Below, piece by piece: positions 32,809 to 41,862 of a DNA stretch of 64,000 bases. The DNA is from Bradyrhizobium nivariense (GTDB taxonomy: Bacteria; Pseudomonadota; Alphaproteobacteria; Rhizobiales; Xanthobacteraceae): positions 310,001 through 374,000 of the forward strand of contig NZ_JARVWW010000003.1 in the NCBI RefSeq assembly GCF_029846715.1, in the 5' to 3' direction. The notes beneath the pieces were generated by a model. It did no database searches. It saw only the letters and a list, made by a program, of their open reading frames with translations, and had not been told where the DNA came from. Each line of letters opens with the position of its first letter. Position 1 is the stretch's first letter. Made by a program: the position numbers and the translations under genes.

Positions 32809-34311
32809 CTAGACCGGCCCGGAACGGTCGCGAAAAGCTTCGACCATCAGGGGGTTAAGCCCGAGTTCGCTGAGCGCCTCGCGGGCGCGGGCATTGTCCT
32901 GGGCCCGGCCCGCGAGCCGGTGACCGGAGAGCCGGTCGGGCAGCGCGGTGAGGAGGGCGCCCTGGCCCAGCCGTCGCGCCCATTCCTGGAGGTCGTTGGA
33001 GAGAAAGCGGTAGCCGCCGACGGCCATGATGCCGGAGGGCGGCGCGGTGATGCAGATCGCGCCGCTCGGACGGTCGAGCCGCGCCGCGTAGCCGGTGTCG
33101 ACATAATCGCGCGGGGGCTGCGCGATCAAGGTGTCGCCGACCGGCTGCGGCGGGGCGTAAGCCGCGATCGGCACCATCGCTCCGCGCAGGCCGAGCGTGC
33201 CCTTCGGCGTCAGCAGGATCTCGCCGGCGATAGAGGAGCCGGACTGCTCGCGCGGCGCGCCGTGCGGCCCGGGCATCACCGCGACCGGCATGCCGTCCCC
33301 GCCGCGGCGGGCGCCGAACAGGCCGGCTTCGCCGAACAGATAGACGTCGGTGAGCGGCGCATGCGGCGCGATCCAGGCCTCGCTCGCCGCCACCTGTTCG
33401 GGGGCACGCCAGAGGCCGATGACGTTGCGCAGGCTCGGCATCCGCGCCGCGATATCGGCATCGCCGAGCCGCAAGGCGAGTTGCGCCGGGGCGATCAGCA
33501 CCTCGCATTCATGCTCGTTGATCTGCTGCTCCAGCACGTCGTTCTCGTAGGGATGATGCAGCGCCAGCGCGCCGCCGCACAGCAGCCACACCACGAGCGA
33601 GGAGGCCAGCCCCGCGAACGACATCGGCGAAAACGCCGCCATCACGGTCGCGCCCTGCTTGATGTCGGCTTCCAGCGACATCGCGAGCCCGCCGGCGATC
33701 AGGCTGAAATGCGGCCGCGGCACCGGACGAAAGCCTTCCGCGGTGACGTCGAACGAGATCAGCGCCGCCTTGCGGCCGTCCTGGATCACGGCGCGCGCGG
33801 TGCCGGGCGGTCGGGCCAGCACGTCGTCGAGCGAGGCCATGCCTTCGGGCAGGTCGGTGCCGAAGCCGCAGACATGGCGGATCGAGAAGGCTTCGGCGGC
33901 CGCATGCATTGCGAAATCGGCATAGCTGACGCCGTCGACCGTGCTCATGGTGACGATGGCGCGCGCCGCGGTGCGGTTCAGAGCGGCAACCAGTTCGGCA
34001 TGGCGCCAGAGCAGCGGCAGCACGGCGACGACGAGACCGGCGCGATGGGCGGCGAGCACGGTGAGCACGAACTCGACCGTATTCGGCAGCTGGATCGCGA
34101 TGACGGAATTGGCCGGCAGGCCCGATTCGACGAAATAGGCCGACAGCGCCTCGATGGCCGTGTCAGCCTCGGCATAGCTCATCCGCCGCGGCTGGTGCCC
34201 GGTGACGCGGGCCTTGTTCAGGGGATCGAGCAGAGCGGGCGCGTGCGGCTGCCGCATCAGCGTGCGCTGAAACAGCGTGTCGAGCGTCGGCGATACGGCT
34301 GGCTGGTTCAC
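32809..34311 (-). CDS. AMP-binding (acyl-CoA synthetase-like) protein lacking the core P-loop
   Basis: A 500-residue protein with the adenylate-forming fold: RRMSYAEADTAIEALSAYFV, then VIAIQLPNTVEFVLTVLAAH, and late DYVDTGYAARLDRPSGAICI and GGYRFLSNDLQEW corresponding to the TGD and hinge regions. The usual Ser/Thr/Gly-rich ATP loop near residue 190 is replaced by LISFDVTAEGFRPVPRPH, and the aromatic TE motif is not seen. No catalytic Lys near the end is obvious. So acyl-adenylate activity is doubtful, and it may be a pseudoenzyme. The stop of the binding-protein gene at 34316 is not overlapped, but spacing is only a few bases. Confidence 0.7.
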   Translation of the reverse strand: MNQPAVSPTLDTLFQRTLMRQPHAPALLDPLNKARVTGHQPRRMSYAEADTAIEALSAYFVESGLPANSVIAIQLPNTVEFVLTVLAAHRAGLVVAVLPLLWRHAELVAALNRTAARAIVTMSTVDGVSYADFAMHAAAEAFSIRHVCGFGTDLPEGMASLDDVLARPPGTARAVIQDGRKAALISFDVTAEGFRPVPRPHFSLIAGGLAMSLEADIKQGATVMAAFSPMSFAGLASSLVVWLLCGGALALHHPYENDVLEQQINEHECEVLIAPAQLALRLGDADIAARMPSLRNVIGLWRAPEQVAASEAWIAPHAPLTDVYLFGEAGLFGARRGGDGMPVAVMPGPHGAPREQSGSSIAGEILLTPKGTLGLRGAMVPIAAYAPPQPVGDTLIAQPPRDYVDTGYAARLDRPSGAICITAPPSGIMAVGGYRFLSNDLQEWARRLGQGALLTALPDRLSGHRLAGRAQDNARAREALSELGLNPLMVEAFRDRSGPV

Positions 34312-34315
34312 GGCG

Positions 34316-36184
34316 TCACTTTGCTTGATTAGCTTGCGGCTGCCCCTTCGACCACCAGGTCTCCGGCAGATAGCCGGACTGCGAGGTGGCCTTTGGCCGT
34401 TCTATCCGATTCCAGCGCGCGATCCATTGCTCGGATACGTTAAACAGGGGGATTGTATAGAAACCGGCGATCAAGGTGCGGTCGAGCGCCCGTACCGCCG
34501 ACACGAAAGCCGTATGTTCACGGGCCTCCAGCAGTGCGGCGATCATCGCATCGACCGCGGGATTCCTGGCACCCATGTAGTTGCGGGTGCCCGGACTGTC
34601 GGCGGCAGCGCTCCCCCAGTAGAAATATTGCTCGTTGCCGGGCGACAGCGACTGGTCCCAGCGGTTCTGGATCATGTCGAATTCGTACCCAAGCCGGCGC
34701 TGGTCGAACTGCACCGGATCGACCGATCGTACGCTCGGCTCGATGCCGGCGCGCTTGAGGTCGCGCTGGAAGGCAAGCGCGACGCGCTCCTGGTCGCGGG
34801 TCGTGACCAAAATCTCGAAGGTGAAGGGCGCCTTGGTCGCGCGATTGCGCAGCACGGTGCCGTCGAGATCATAGCCAGCCTCCGCCAACAGCTTCAGGGC
34901 CGCGCGCAACGTGGTCCGGTCGCGTCCCGAACCGTCGGTCACCGGCAGGCGGTAGCTGCCGTCCAGGATGTCCGGCGGGATTTGCGCGGCGAACGGCTTG
35001 AGCAGCTCGCGCTCGCGTGCATTCGCGGGGTGGCCATACGCTGAGAGGTCCGAGCCGGCAAAATAGCCGGCGACGCGCGCGTAGAGGTTGAAGAAGTAGT
35101 TGCGGTTGACCAGCTCGAAATCGAACAGCAGCGTCAAGGCCTGGCGCACACGGATGTCGGCGAAGATCGGACGCCTGGTGTTGAACACCAGAAATTCGGA
35201 AGGTTGCGGCACGCCCGGCGTGATGGTGTCACGGATCACCTCGCCACTCTTCGCCGCGAGAAAGTCATAGCCGTCGTGCCAGCGCAGCGGCTCGTGCTCG
35301 ACGCGGAAATCATAGAGACCGCGCTTGAAAGCTTCGAACTGGCCGTTGGCCTCGCGAAAATAGTCGAGCCTGATCTCGTCGAAATTATAGAGCCCGCGAT
35401 TGATAGCGAGGTCGCGGCCCCAATAATCGGGATTGCGGGTGAGCGTCACGCTGGCGCCGGGCTTTACGGCGGTGACGCGATAGGGGCCGGAGCCGACCGG
35501 GCCGGTCAGCGTCGTCTCCTCGAAAGCCGCGACGTCGACCGCATGCTTCGGCAGGATCGGCATCAGGCCGAGAATCAGCGGCAGCTCGCGGTCATTGGCC
35601 CCTGCGAGGTCGAACCGGACGGTGAGGGGATCTGGCGCCTCGGCCTTGGCGATCTTGGCATAGTATTGCCGAAGGTTTGGGCGGCCATGGTCGCGCAGAA
35701 GCTGCCAGGAAAACAGCACGTCGTCGGCGAGCACCGGCTTGCCGTCGGAGAAGCGGGCGCGGGGATCGAGGCGGAAGGTGACATAAGTCCGCTCGTCGTC
35801 GGTTTCGACGGTCTTGGCGAGCAGGCCGTAGAGTGTGAACGGCTCATCCTGACCGCGCGCAAGCAGGCTCTCGACCACGTAGCTCCGCATCTGCTGCACG
35901 GCCAGGCCCTTGACGATGAAGGGATTGAGGCTGTCGAAGGTGCCGAGAGCGCCCCAGGTCAGCCGGCCGCCCTTGGGGGCATCAGGATTGACGTAGGGCA
36001 TGTGGGTGAAATCGGCGGGCATCGCCGGCTTGCCGTGCATGGCGATGGCGTGGGCTTCCTCGGCCCCTGCGCCGCTTGCCGGGAGCCCCAAGGCGAACGG
36101 GAGCCCCAAGGCGAAAGCCACGACGCAGAGGCGGACGCAACGACCCTCAGGGCGACCCTCGATAAGGCGCGGGAACATGAACAT
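34316..36184 (-). CDS. ABC transporter periplasmic peptide-type binding protein (family 5)
   Basis: A 622-residue exported protein. Its signal peptide carries a six-residue tandem duplication (FALGLP repeated). The mature chain shows the SBP_bac_5 order: GGRLTWGALGTFDSLNPFIV, then DDVLFSWQLLRDHGRPN, RNPDYWGRDLAINRGLYNFD, VRQALTLLFDFELVNRNYFF and a C-terminal GSAAADSPGTRNYMGARNPA. It resembles the YejA group, which binds oligopeptides or microcin C-like compounds. No permease or ATPase genes are adjacent. ATG 36184 or 36178 precedes the signal peptide. It may share a transcript with the AMP-binding gene downstream, four bases away. Confidence 0.82.
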   Translation of the reverse strand: MFMFPRLIEGRPEGRCVRLCVVAFALGLPFALGLPASGAGAEEAHAIAMHGKPAMPADFTHMPYVNPDAPKGGRLTWGALGTFDSLNPFIVKGLAVQQMRSYVVESLLARGQDEPFTLYGLLAKTVETDDERTYVTFRLDPRARFSDGKPVLADDVLFSWQLLRDHGRPNLRQYYAKIAKAEAPDPLTVRFDLAGANDRELPLILGLMPILPKHAVDVAAFEETTLTGPVGSGPYRVTAVKPGASVTLTRNPDYWGRDLAINRGLYNFDEIRLDYFREANGQFEAFKRGLYDFRVEHEPLRWHDGYDFLAAKSGEVIRDTITPGVPQPSEFLVFNTRRPIFADIRVRQALTLLFDFELVNRNYFFNLYARVAGYFAGSDLSAYGHPANARERELLKPFAAQIPPDILDGSYRLPVTDGSGRDRTTLRAALKLLAEAGYDLDGTVLRNRATKAPFTFEILVTTRDQERVALAFQRDLKRAGIEPSVRSVDPVQFDQRRLGYEFDMIQNRWDQSLSPGNEQYFYWGSAAADSPGTRNYMGARNPAVDAMIAALLEAREHTAFVSAVRALDRTLIAGFYTIPLFNVSEQWIARWNRIERPKATSQSGYLPETWWSKGQPQANQAK

Positions 36185-36446
36185 CTGGACACGTTGATTC
36201 GAGGACCGGGCGGGCCTGAATCCTATCACAGGGATTTTCCCGGAGGCGCACGCCGGCGCACGGTCAAAGCCGCTTGTCGGCATTGATCTTTTCGGCGGCC
36301 ACGTTAAGAAGGCGGGCAATCGCGCAAGAGCGCCGAGCCCGTCACTTATCCGCCTCATTTGATGGGGAGAGAGCCGCGCCCAACGCGGCCAGGTTCGGCG
36401 CGTTGAAGCGGTTCGGGCACTTCCCGTTCAGAAAGGGTTTTCCGCA

Positions 36447-37271
36447 ATGAATTTCCGTTACTTGGCCGCGTCGTCCGTCCGGCCGCGCGGGCGACTTCTC
36501 GCCTTGTTGACGGCGACGGCGTTGGCCGTTCCGTTTGCCGCCGAGGCCCAGGCTCCCGCGCCAGCTCCCGGTGCGCCCGCGCCCAAGGCGGCCCCGAAGG
36601 CTGCTCCGAAGGCTGCTGCCCCAAAGGCGCCGGCGCCGTCCGCTCAGGCGCCCGCCCAGCAGGCTCCGGCTCAGGGCGCTCCGGCGCAGCAGGGCGCGGC
36701 CCAGCCCGCGGATCAGCAGATCCAGCTGATCTATGCCCCCTGGACCAAGTTCTGCCTCAAGGGCCAGGACGCCAATGCCAAGCAGGTCTGCTTCACCGGC
36801 AAGGATGGCCGCATCGAGTCGGGCCAGCCGGTCATCGCGGCCGTCATCATCGAGCCGGAAGGCGAGCCAAAGAAGATCTTGCGCGTGACGCTGCCGCTCG
36901 GCATGCAGCTTGTGCACGGTACCCGCATCATCGTGGACAACAATGCGCCGTTGCAGAGCCCCTATGTGATCTGCTTCCAGAACGGCTGCATGTCCGATTA
37001 CGAGGCCACGCCCGAGTTCATCAACAACATGAAGAAGGGCCAGAACCTCGTTGTTCAGGCGATCAACGCCAACGGCGCTCCGCTGACCCTGCCGCTGCCG
37101 CTCGCCGGCGAATTCCAGAAGGCCTATGACGGTCCGCCGACCGATCCGAAGGTGTTCGAGGAAACCCAGAAGAAGCTCCAGGAAGAGCTTCAGAAGAAGG
37201 CCGACGAGCAGCGCAAGAAGCTCGAGCAGCAAGGCACGCCTCCCGGCGCAGCTCCGGCCGGTCAGAAGTAG
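36447..37271 (+). CDS. invasion-associated locus B (IalB) family exported protein
   Basis: A 274-residue protein. The signal peptide (LLALLTATALAVPFAAEAQA) precedes a Pro/Ala/Lys-rich linker of about 55 residues. The IalB domain follows (about 90-225: YAPWTKFCLKGQDANAKQVC, then LPLGMQLVHGTRIIVDNNAP and CFQNGCMSDYEATPEFINNM) with four cysteines likely in two disulfides. A charged coiled-coil tail ends it. IalB was named in Bartonella for erythrocyte entry, but the family is common in free-living rhizobia with unknown periplasmic function. A strong terminator follows. Confidence 0.85.
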   Translation: MNFRYLAASSVRPRGRLLALLTATALAVPFAAEAQAPAPAPGAPAPKAAPKAAPKAAAPKAPAPSAQAPAQQAPAQGAPAQQGAAQPADQQIQLIYAPWTKFCLKGQDANAKQVCFTGKDGRIESGQPVIAAVIIEPEGEPKKILRVTLPLGMQLVHGTRIIVDNNAPLQSPYVICFQNGCMSDYEATPEFINNMKKGQNLVVQAINANGAPLTLPLPLAGEFQKAYDGPPTDPKVFEETQKKLQEELQKKADEQRKKLEQQGTPPGAAPAGQK

Positions 37272-37293
37272 TCGGGACCCGATCCCGGACATG

Positions 37294-37325
37294 AAAAAGG
37301 CGCTCGGTTCGAGCGCCTTTTTTTC
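37294..37325 (+). terminator. strong intrinsic terminator
   Basis: AAAAAGGCGCTCG, loop GTT, CGAGCGCCTTTTTTT: a 13-base stem that includes the A/T ends, 22 bases after the IalB stop. Its symmetry also suits the convergent hspQ transcript. Confidence 0.85.
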
Positions 37326-37365
37326 TTGCCCATTGTGTCTGAGCGAAGATGTGTCCGAGCGCGGC

Positions 37366-37698
37366 TCAGTTCAGCGACGGGTTCCGCGGTCGGTACCCGC
37401 CATCCTTGTTCTTGACGAAGATCTCGGTGACCTGGGAATGCCGGATTGGCTCGCCGGAATCGTCCGGCACCAGGTTCTGCTCGGAGACGTAGGCGACGTA
37501 TTCCGATTCCGCGTTTTCAGCGAGCAGGTGATAGAACGGCTGGTCCTTGTGGGGCCGCACCTCCTCGGGGATCGACAGCCACCACTCCTCGGTGTTGTTG
37601 AATTCCGGATCGATGTCGAAGATCACGCCCCGGAACGAGAAGATCCGGTGGCGCACGACCTGTCCGATCTGGAATTTGGCGGTCCGCGCTTTAATCAT
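37366..37698 (-). CDS. hspQ: heat shock protein HspQ
   Basis: A 110-residue protein matching the HspQ / YccV hemimethylated-DNA-binding family: AKFQIGQVVRHRIFSFRGVI, then FDIDPEFNNTEEWWLSIPEE and PFYHLLAENAESEYVAYVSE. In enterobacteria HspQ is a small beta-barrel that modulates Lon protease and affects DnaA levels. The sequence is full length with a short C-terminal tail (GGYRPRNPSLN). It stands alone between the IalB and AEC genes. Confidence 0.9.
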   Translation of the reverse strand: MIKARTAKFQIGQVVRHRIFSFRGVIFDIDPEFNNTEEWWLSIPEEVRPHKDQPFYHLLAENAESEYVAYVSEQNLVPDDSGEPIRHSQVTEIFVKNKDGGYRPRNPSLN

Positions 37699-37804
37699 TC
37701 CCCGTCGATAGACCAGGATTGTGGCCGATGCTAGTGGCCTGATCTGGAATTAATCCGCGGTTGCGGGGCAGATAGTCCCCAAATCTTCAGAAAACGCTTC
37801 ATCA

Positions 37805-38758
37805 ATGGCCGATATCCTCAATCTGGCTCTACCTTATTTCGGCTTGATCTTCGTTGGATTCGTCTGCGGCAAGGTCAAATCCCTGCCGGAATCGGGCCTC
37901 GCCTGGATGAACTTCTTCCTGCTCTACGTGTCGCTGCCGGCGCTGCTGTTTGCGATCATGTCGAAGACGCCGTTCTCGGAATTGAACAACCCGCCGTTCC
38001 TGGTCGCGACGACGCTGTCGACGGTTGCGGCGTTCAGCCTCGCGCTGGTCGTCGGCAAGGTTTTGGGCCGGCTAACATTGCGCGAGGCAACGCTCGCCGG
38101 GCTCTCGGGCGGCTACGGCAATATCGGCTACATGGGACCGGGGCTGGCGCTCGCCGTGCTCGGGCCGAAGGCCTCGGCGCCGACTGCGCTGATCTTCTGC
38201 TGCGACAGCATCTTCCTGTTCACGATCGTGCCTCTGCTGATCGAGCTCTCCGACCGCGATCATCCCTCGCTGATGCATGCCTTCGGTGTCGTGCTGAAGC
38301 AGATCGTGCTCAACCCCCTGATCATGGCCGCCTGTTTTGGTGCGGCGGTCGCTTCTCTGCATATCGAGCTGCCGGTCGCGCTCGACCGTACCATCACCTT
38401 CCTCCAGAACGCAGCCGCCCCGACCGCGCTGTTCGTGCTCGGCGTGACGGTGGCGCTCCGGCCTTTCGACCGCGTACCCTGGGAAGTGCCGGGCGTGATC
38501 GCGGTCAAGCTCCTGGTCCATCCGCTCGCAGCCTTCGGCCTGATGCTGGCGCTCGGTCCGTTCGCGCAGCCCTGGGCCGCGACCGCCGTGCTGATGGCCT
38601 CGCTGCCGCCGGCGCTGAACGTGTTCGTCATCGCGCGCCAGAACGACGCCTGGATCGAATCCGCTTCCGTCGCGGTGCTGCTCGGGACGTTTGCGTCCGT
38701 GGTCACCCTGACCACCGTGATGTGGGCGATCCAGACCGGCCGGTTGGCGTTTCCATGA
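37805..38758 (+). CDS. AEC-family transporter (auxin efflux carrier type)
   Basis: A 317-residue integral membrane protein with about ten spans. Signature segments are NLALPYFGLIFVGFVCGKVK at the start, LSGGYGNIGYMGPGLALAVL in the middle (the conserved NxxxxGxP-like crossover) and SLPPALNVFVIARQND near residues 275-290. The AEC family exports organic anions such as malate or malonate in bacteria. No neighbour gives the substrate. Two hairpin repeats follow its stop. Confidence 0.82.
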   Translation: MADILNLALPYFGLIFVGFVCGKVKSLPESGLAWMNFFLLYVSLPALLFAIMSKTPFSELNNPPFLVATTLSTVAAFSLALVVGKVLGRLTLREATLAGLSGGYGNIGYMGPGLALAVLGPKASAPTALIFCCDSIFLFTIVPLLIELSDRDHPSLMHAFGVVLKQIVLNPLIMAACFGAAVASLHIELPVALDRTITFLQNAAAPTALFVLGVTVALRPFDRVPWEVPGVIAVKLLVHPLAAFGLMLALGPFAQPWAATAVLMASLPPALNVFVIARQNDAWIESASVAVLLGTFASVVTLTTVMWAIQTGRLAFP

Positions 38759-38814
38759 GCGCGTTCGAAGCGCGATGAGATTGGGCCTGATCGCTTCCGC
38801 AAGGACGGTGCCCT

Positions 38815-38957
38815 CCCTCTCCCGCTTGCGGGGGAGGGTTGGGGAGGGGGTGTCTCCGCGTCGGGATTGTCTGAAGTCTGCGGAGGAAGTCCCTGTGCGG
38901 AGAAAGCCCCCAGGCGCTACGCGCCGACCTCCCCCGCAAGCAAGCAGGAGAGGTTGG
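38815..38957. repeat. pair of C/G-rich hairpin repeats between convergent genes
   Basis: CCCTCTCCCGC, loop TT, GCGGGGGAGGG (38815-38838), then a second hairpin around 38930-38957 (ACCTCCCCCGC with GCAGGAGAGGT). This type of C/T-G/A hairpin is a common intergenic element in bradyrhizobia. Here it separates the AEC gene from the convergent UbiH gene and may stop both transcripts. Confidence 0.5.
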
Positions 38958-39016
38958 ACCAAGCCTGCGGCGAACCAATTCAACCTAAGGCCATTCGCGC
39001 TTGGTTTCGCGGAGCG

Positions 39017-40201
39017 CTACCTTCGCCAGGTCGGCGTCAGGCCCTCGCGCATCGCAAAACGTCGGAGCGGGCCGATGGCGCCAAGCAAGTGCATGCCGAT
39101 CGCGCGGACCGGCTGGAGCGGCAGGAAATCGTTCAGCAGCGAGCGGTTGGCGATGTCGATCGCAAAGGTCCGGCTCAGAATGTCCGGACGCCGGGCCCGG
39201 TCGTAGCGCTTGAGCATCTCGGGGGCGCCGGGATCCTGACCGGCCGCGATGGCCTCGCCTGCGAGCCGAGCAATGTCGGCGGCATCGCGCAGGCCGAGAT
39301 TGAGGCCCTGGGCGCCGATCGGGGGGACCACATGGGCGGCTTCGCCGACCAGTGCGATGCGGTCGCGGCCGAAGGAATTTGGACGTTCGATCGCCAGCGG
39401 GAACAGGTGGCGGCCCGGCTCGACCGTCATGCGTCCAAGGATCGAATGCGACTGCTTCTCGATCGCGGCGGACAATTCCTGGTCGCTCAAGCCGCGAAGC
39501 CGCTCGGCGTCCGCAGGCGCCGAGACCCAGACGACGCTGGAGCGATCGCCGGGCAGCGGCACGAACACGCAAGGGCCATGCGGCGTGTGGAACTCGGTGG
39601 AGACGTTGCGATGCGGGCGCGCGTGGCCGACGTTGAAGGTCAGTGCCGTCTGGGTCAGCTCGCGTCGCGTCACCGCGATACCGGAGGCTTCGCGGCACAG
39701 CGAATGCCTGCCGTCGGCGCCGACCACGAGACGGGCCGAGAGAAACTGAGCGGCAGCCGTGCGGATCGCGACGCCATCGGCTTCGATGACGACGTTTTCG
39801 GCCTCGTCATCGAAACGGACGAGACCGGACAGCTCGGCCGCGCGCGCTTCCAGCGCCAGCATCAGCGAGCGGTTGTCGATGTTGTAGCCGAAGGCATCGA
39901 GGCCGATTTCGTGACAGGAGAACCGGACCTCCGGCGCGCGGAACAGCCGGCCGGTGTCGTCGACGAGCCGCATGATTTCGAGCGCGGCCGCCTTGTCCTT
40001 GCAGCGCGGCCAGACGTCGAGGCTCTCGAGGAGATCGACGGAGGCCCCGAGCAGGGCAGTGGTGCGGTTGTCGGCATAGGGCACGCGACGCGCCACCAGC
40101 GCTGTCCGTGCGCCCGCCTGCGCCAGTGCGATGGCCGCCGCAAGTCCCGCCGGTCCGCCGCCGATCACGGCCGCGTCAAAGAGTGTCGATGCATCTGTCA
40201 T
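39017..40201 (-). CDS. UbiH/UbiF-family FAD-dependent hydroxylase
   Basis: A 394-residue flavoprotein monooxygenase. The dinucleotide fold is AAVIGGGPAGLAAAIALAQA (about 10-29), the DG motif is RLVVGADGRHSLCREAS (about 157-173), and the second FAD motif is RIALVGEAAHVVPPIGAQGL with GE in place of the usual GD. Such enzymes hydroxylate the ring in ubiquinone biosynthesis. Which position (C5, C6 or C1) cannot be told. It is divergent from pcs. Confidence 0.85.
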   Translation of the reverse strand: MTDASTLFDAAVIGGGPAGLAAAIALAQAGARTALVARRVPYADNRTTALLGASVDLLESLDVWPRCKDKAAALEIMRLVDDTGRLFRAPEVRFSCHEIGLDAFGYNIDNRSLMLALEARAAELSGLVRFDDEAENVVIEADGVAIRTAAAQFLSARLVVGADGRHSLCREASGIAVTRRELTQTALTFNVGHARPHRNVSTEFHTPHGPCVFVPLPGDRSSVVWVSAPADAERLRGLSDQELSAAIEKQSHSILGRMTVEPGRHLFPLAIERPNSFGRDRIALVGEAAHVVPPIGAQGLNLGLRDAADIARLAGEAIAAGQDPGAPEMLKRYDRARRPDILSRTFAIDIANRSLLNDFLPLQPVRAIGMHLLGAIGPLRRFAMREGLTPTWRR

Positions 40202-40330
40202 GGAACGACATTTGACATGCCCCGCGACAAATTCAAGCCCACCTGTATTTCCCTGATTTTATGACGAATTGTGCGACCGAGCGCCGCAATGGCTTATGTG
40301 CAAACCGGTGTCATTCTGATAGCAAAAGCC

Positions 40331-41056
40331 ATGGACAGCCAAGAGGATTCCCTGAAGCCCACGCCCGCGATCCGCGCCGCCGCCTTCTCGGTGCACATCT
40401 TCACCGCATTCGGCGCGGCGATCGCGCTGCTGGCGATGCTGGAGGCCGTGCGCGAGCACTGGGCGGCGATGTTTCAATGGCTGGGCGTCGCCCTCGTCAT
40501 CGACGCGATCGACGGGCCGATCGCGCGCCGGCTCAACGTCAAGGACGTGCAGCCGAACTGGTCGGGCGACGTACTCGATCTCGTGGTCGACTTCGTCACC
40601 TATGTCTTCGTGCCGGCCTACGCGATCGTGGCCAGCGGCTTGCTGCTGCCGGTCGCTGCTCCCTTGCTCGGCGTCGCCATCATCGTCACCAGCGCATTAT
40701 ATTTCGCCGATCTGCGCATGAAGGCGGATGACAATCATTTTCGCGGCTTCCCGGCGCTGTGGAATGCGGCGGCGTTCTACCTGTTCCTGCTGCATTGGCC
40801 GCCGCTGCTGTCGACGCTGCTCGTCGCGGCCCTGGTGGTACTGACCTTCGTGCCGTTCCACGTGCTGCATCCGGTGCGCGTCGTGCGGCTGCGCTGGCTG
40901 ACGATGTCGCTGATCGCCATCTGGGCGCTGCTCTCCCTCTACACGCTGCAGCTGGACTTTCGCGTCGGCGCCGGCGTGACTGTCGCGCTCTGCGCGATCG
41001 CGCTCTGGATCAGCTTCAGCGACGCATTGATACGGCTGACAAGATCCTTCGCATGA
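40331..41056 (+). CDS. pcs: phosphatidylcholine synthase
   Basis: A 241-residue membrane protein with a CDP-alcohol phosphatidyltransferase motif in the Pcs form: DAIDGPIARRLNVKDVQPNW and then SGDVLDLVVDF, i.e. DGxxAR-x(n)-GxxxDxxxD. About eight spans are visible. It condenses CDP-diacylglycerol with choline to make phosphatidylcholine, a major rhizobial lipid needed for efficient symbiosis. ATG 40331 gives the usual N-terminus; in-frame ATGs at 40289 and 40271 are possible. Its stop overlaps the terC start (ATGATG). Confidence 0.88.
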   Translation: MDSQEDSLKPTPAIRAAAFSVHIFTAFGAAIALLAMLEAVREHWAAMFQWLGVALVIDAIDGPIARRLNVKDVQPNWSGDVLDLVVDFVTYVFVPAYAIVASGLLLPVAAPLLGVAIIVTSALYFADLRMKADDNHFRGFPALWNAAAFYLFLLHWPPLLSTLLVAALVVLTFVPFHVLHPVRVVRLRWLTMSLIAIWALLSLYTLQLDFRVGAGVTVALCAIALWISFSDALIRLTRSFA

Positions 41057-41787
41057 TGCACCTGTTGACCAGCCCCGAAGCCTGGGCCGCGCTCCTCACC
41101 TTGACGTCGCTCGAGATCGTGCTCGGCATCGACAACGTCATCTTCCTGTCGGTGATCGTCTCGCGCATTCCCGAGAAGCAGGCGCACCGCGCCCGCCAGA
41201 TCGGGCTCGCGCTGGCGCTGATTTTCCGCATCATCCTGCTCAGCCTGCTGGTCTGGCTGATCGGCCTGACCGCGCCGGTGTTTTCGCTTTCGGGTTACGG
41301 CTTCTCCTGGCGCGACCTCATCCTGATCGGCGGCGGCCTGTTCCTGATCGCGAAGGCGACGCACGAGATTCATGGCGAGGTCGAAGCCGATGACGGCGAG
41401 GGCGACGAGAAGTCCCCTCGTAACGCTTTCTTCTGGGTGATCGTCCAGATCGTGATCATCGACATCGTTTTCTCGCTGGACTCGATCATCACGGCGATCG
41501 GCATGGCGCAGGACATCGAGATCATGATCGCGGCCGTCGTGATCGCCTGCCTGATGATGTACATTTCGTCCGGGCCGGTGTCGCGATTCGTCGCGGAGCA
41601 TCCGACCACGAAAATGCTGGCGCTGGCTTTCCTGGTGCTGATCGGCGTCGCGTTGGTTGCGGACGGATTCCAATTCCACATCCCGCGCGGCTACATCTAT
41701 TTCGCAATCGCGTTCTCGGCGGCGGTCGAGTTCTTCAACGTGCTGGCGAAGCGCAACCGCAGGAAAACCGGCAAGCCGTCGGTCTAG
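41053..41787 (+). CDS. TerC-family membrane protein
   Basis: A 244-residue protein with seven to eight spans. The first half has SLEIVLGIDNVIFLSVIVSR, the second IVIIDIVFSLDSIITAIGMA. These paired acidic-Asn and Asp-Ser motifs are the TerC signature for metal handling. Proteins of this family export Mn2+ or assist metal loading of secreted enzymes; the tellurite link is historical. The double ATG at 41053 and 41056 overlaps the pcs stop, so the two genes are coupled, although no functional link is known. Confidence 0.87.
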   Translation: MMHLLTSPEAWAALLTLTSLEIVLGIDNVIFLSVIVSRIPEKQAHRARQIGLALALIFRIILLSLLVWLIGLTAPVFSLSGYGFSWRDLILIGGGLFLIAKATHEIHGEVEADDGEGDEKSPRNAFFWVIVQIVIIDIVFSLDSIITAIGMAQDIEIMIAAVVIACLMMYISSGPVSRFVAEHPTTKMLALAFLVLIGVALVADGFQFHIPRGYIYFAIAFSAAVEFFNVLAKRNRRKTGKPSV

Positions 41788-41862
41788 GCGTTCCAGCCAG
41801 CGTCGAGTTGACAAGGCGGGCGCGATGTCTTTCGCTGGCCCGCGAGAAGAGGAGGTCAGGTG

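Noticed and set aside
32788..34332. 514-codon open frame antisense to the AMP-binding gene
   Set aside because: I considered it because that enzyme is degenerate, but the antisense product has shadow composition and no motif.
38815..38957. C/G-rich hairpins and similar elements as a CRISPR array
   Set aside because: Only two non-identical hairpins, without regular spacing or unique spacers. No array of direct repeats was seen anywhere in the window.
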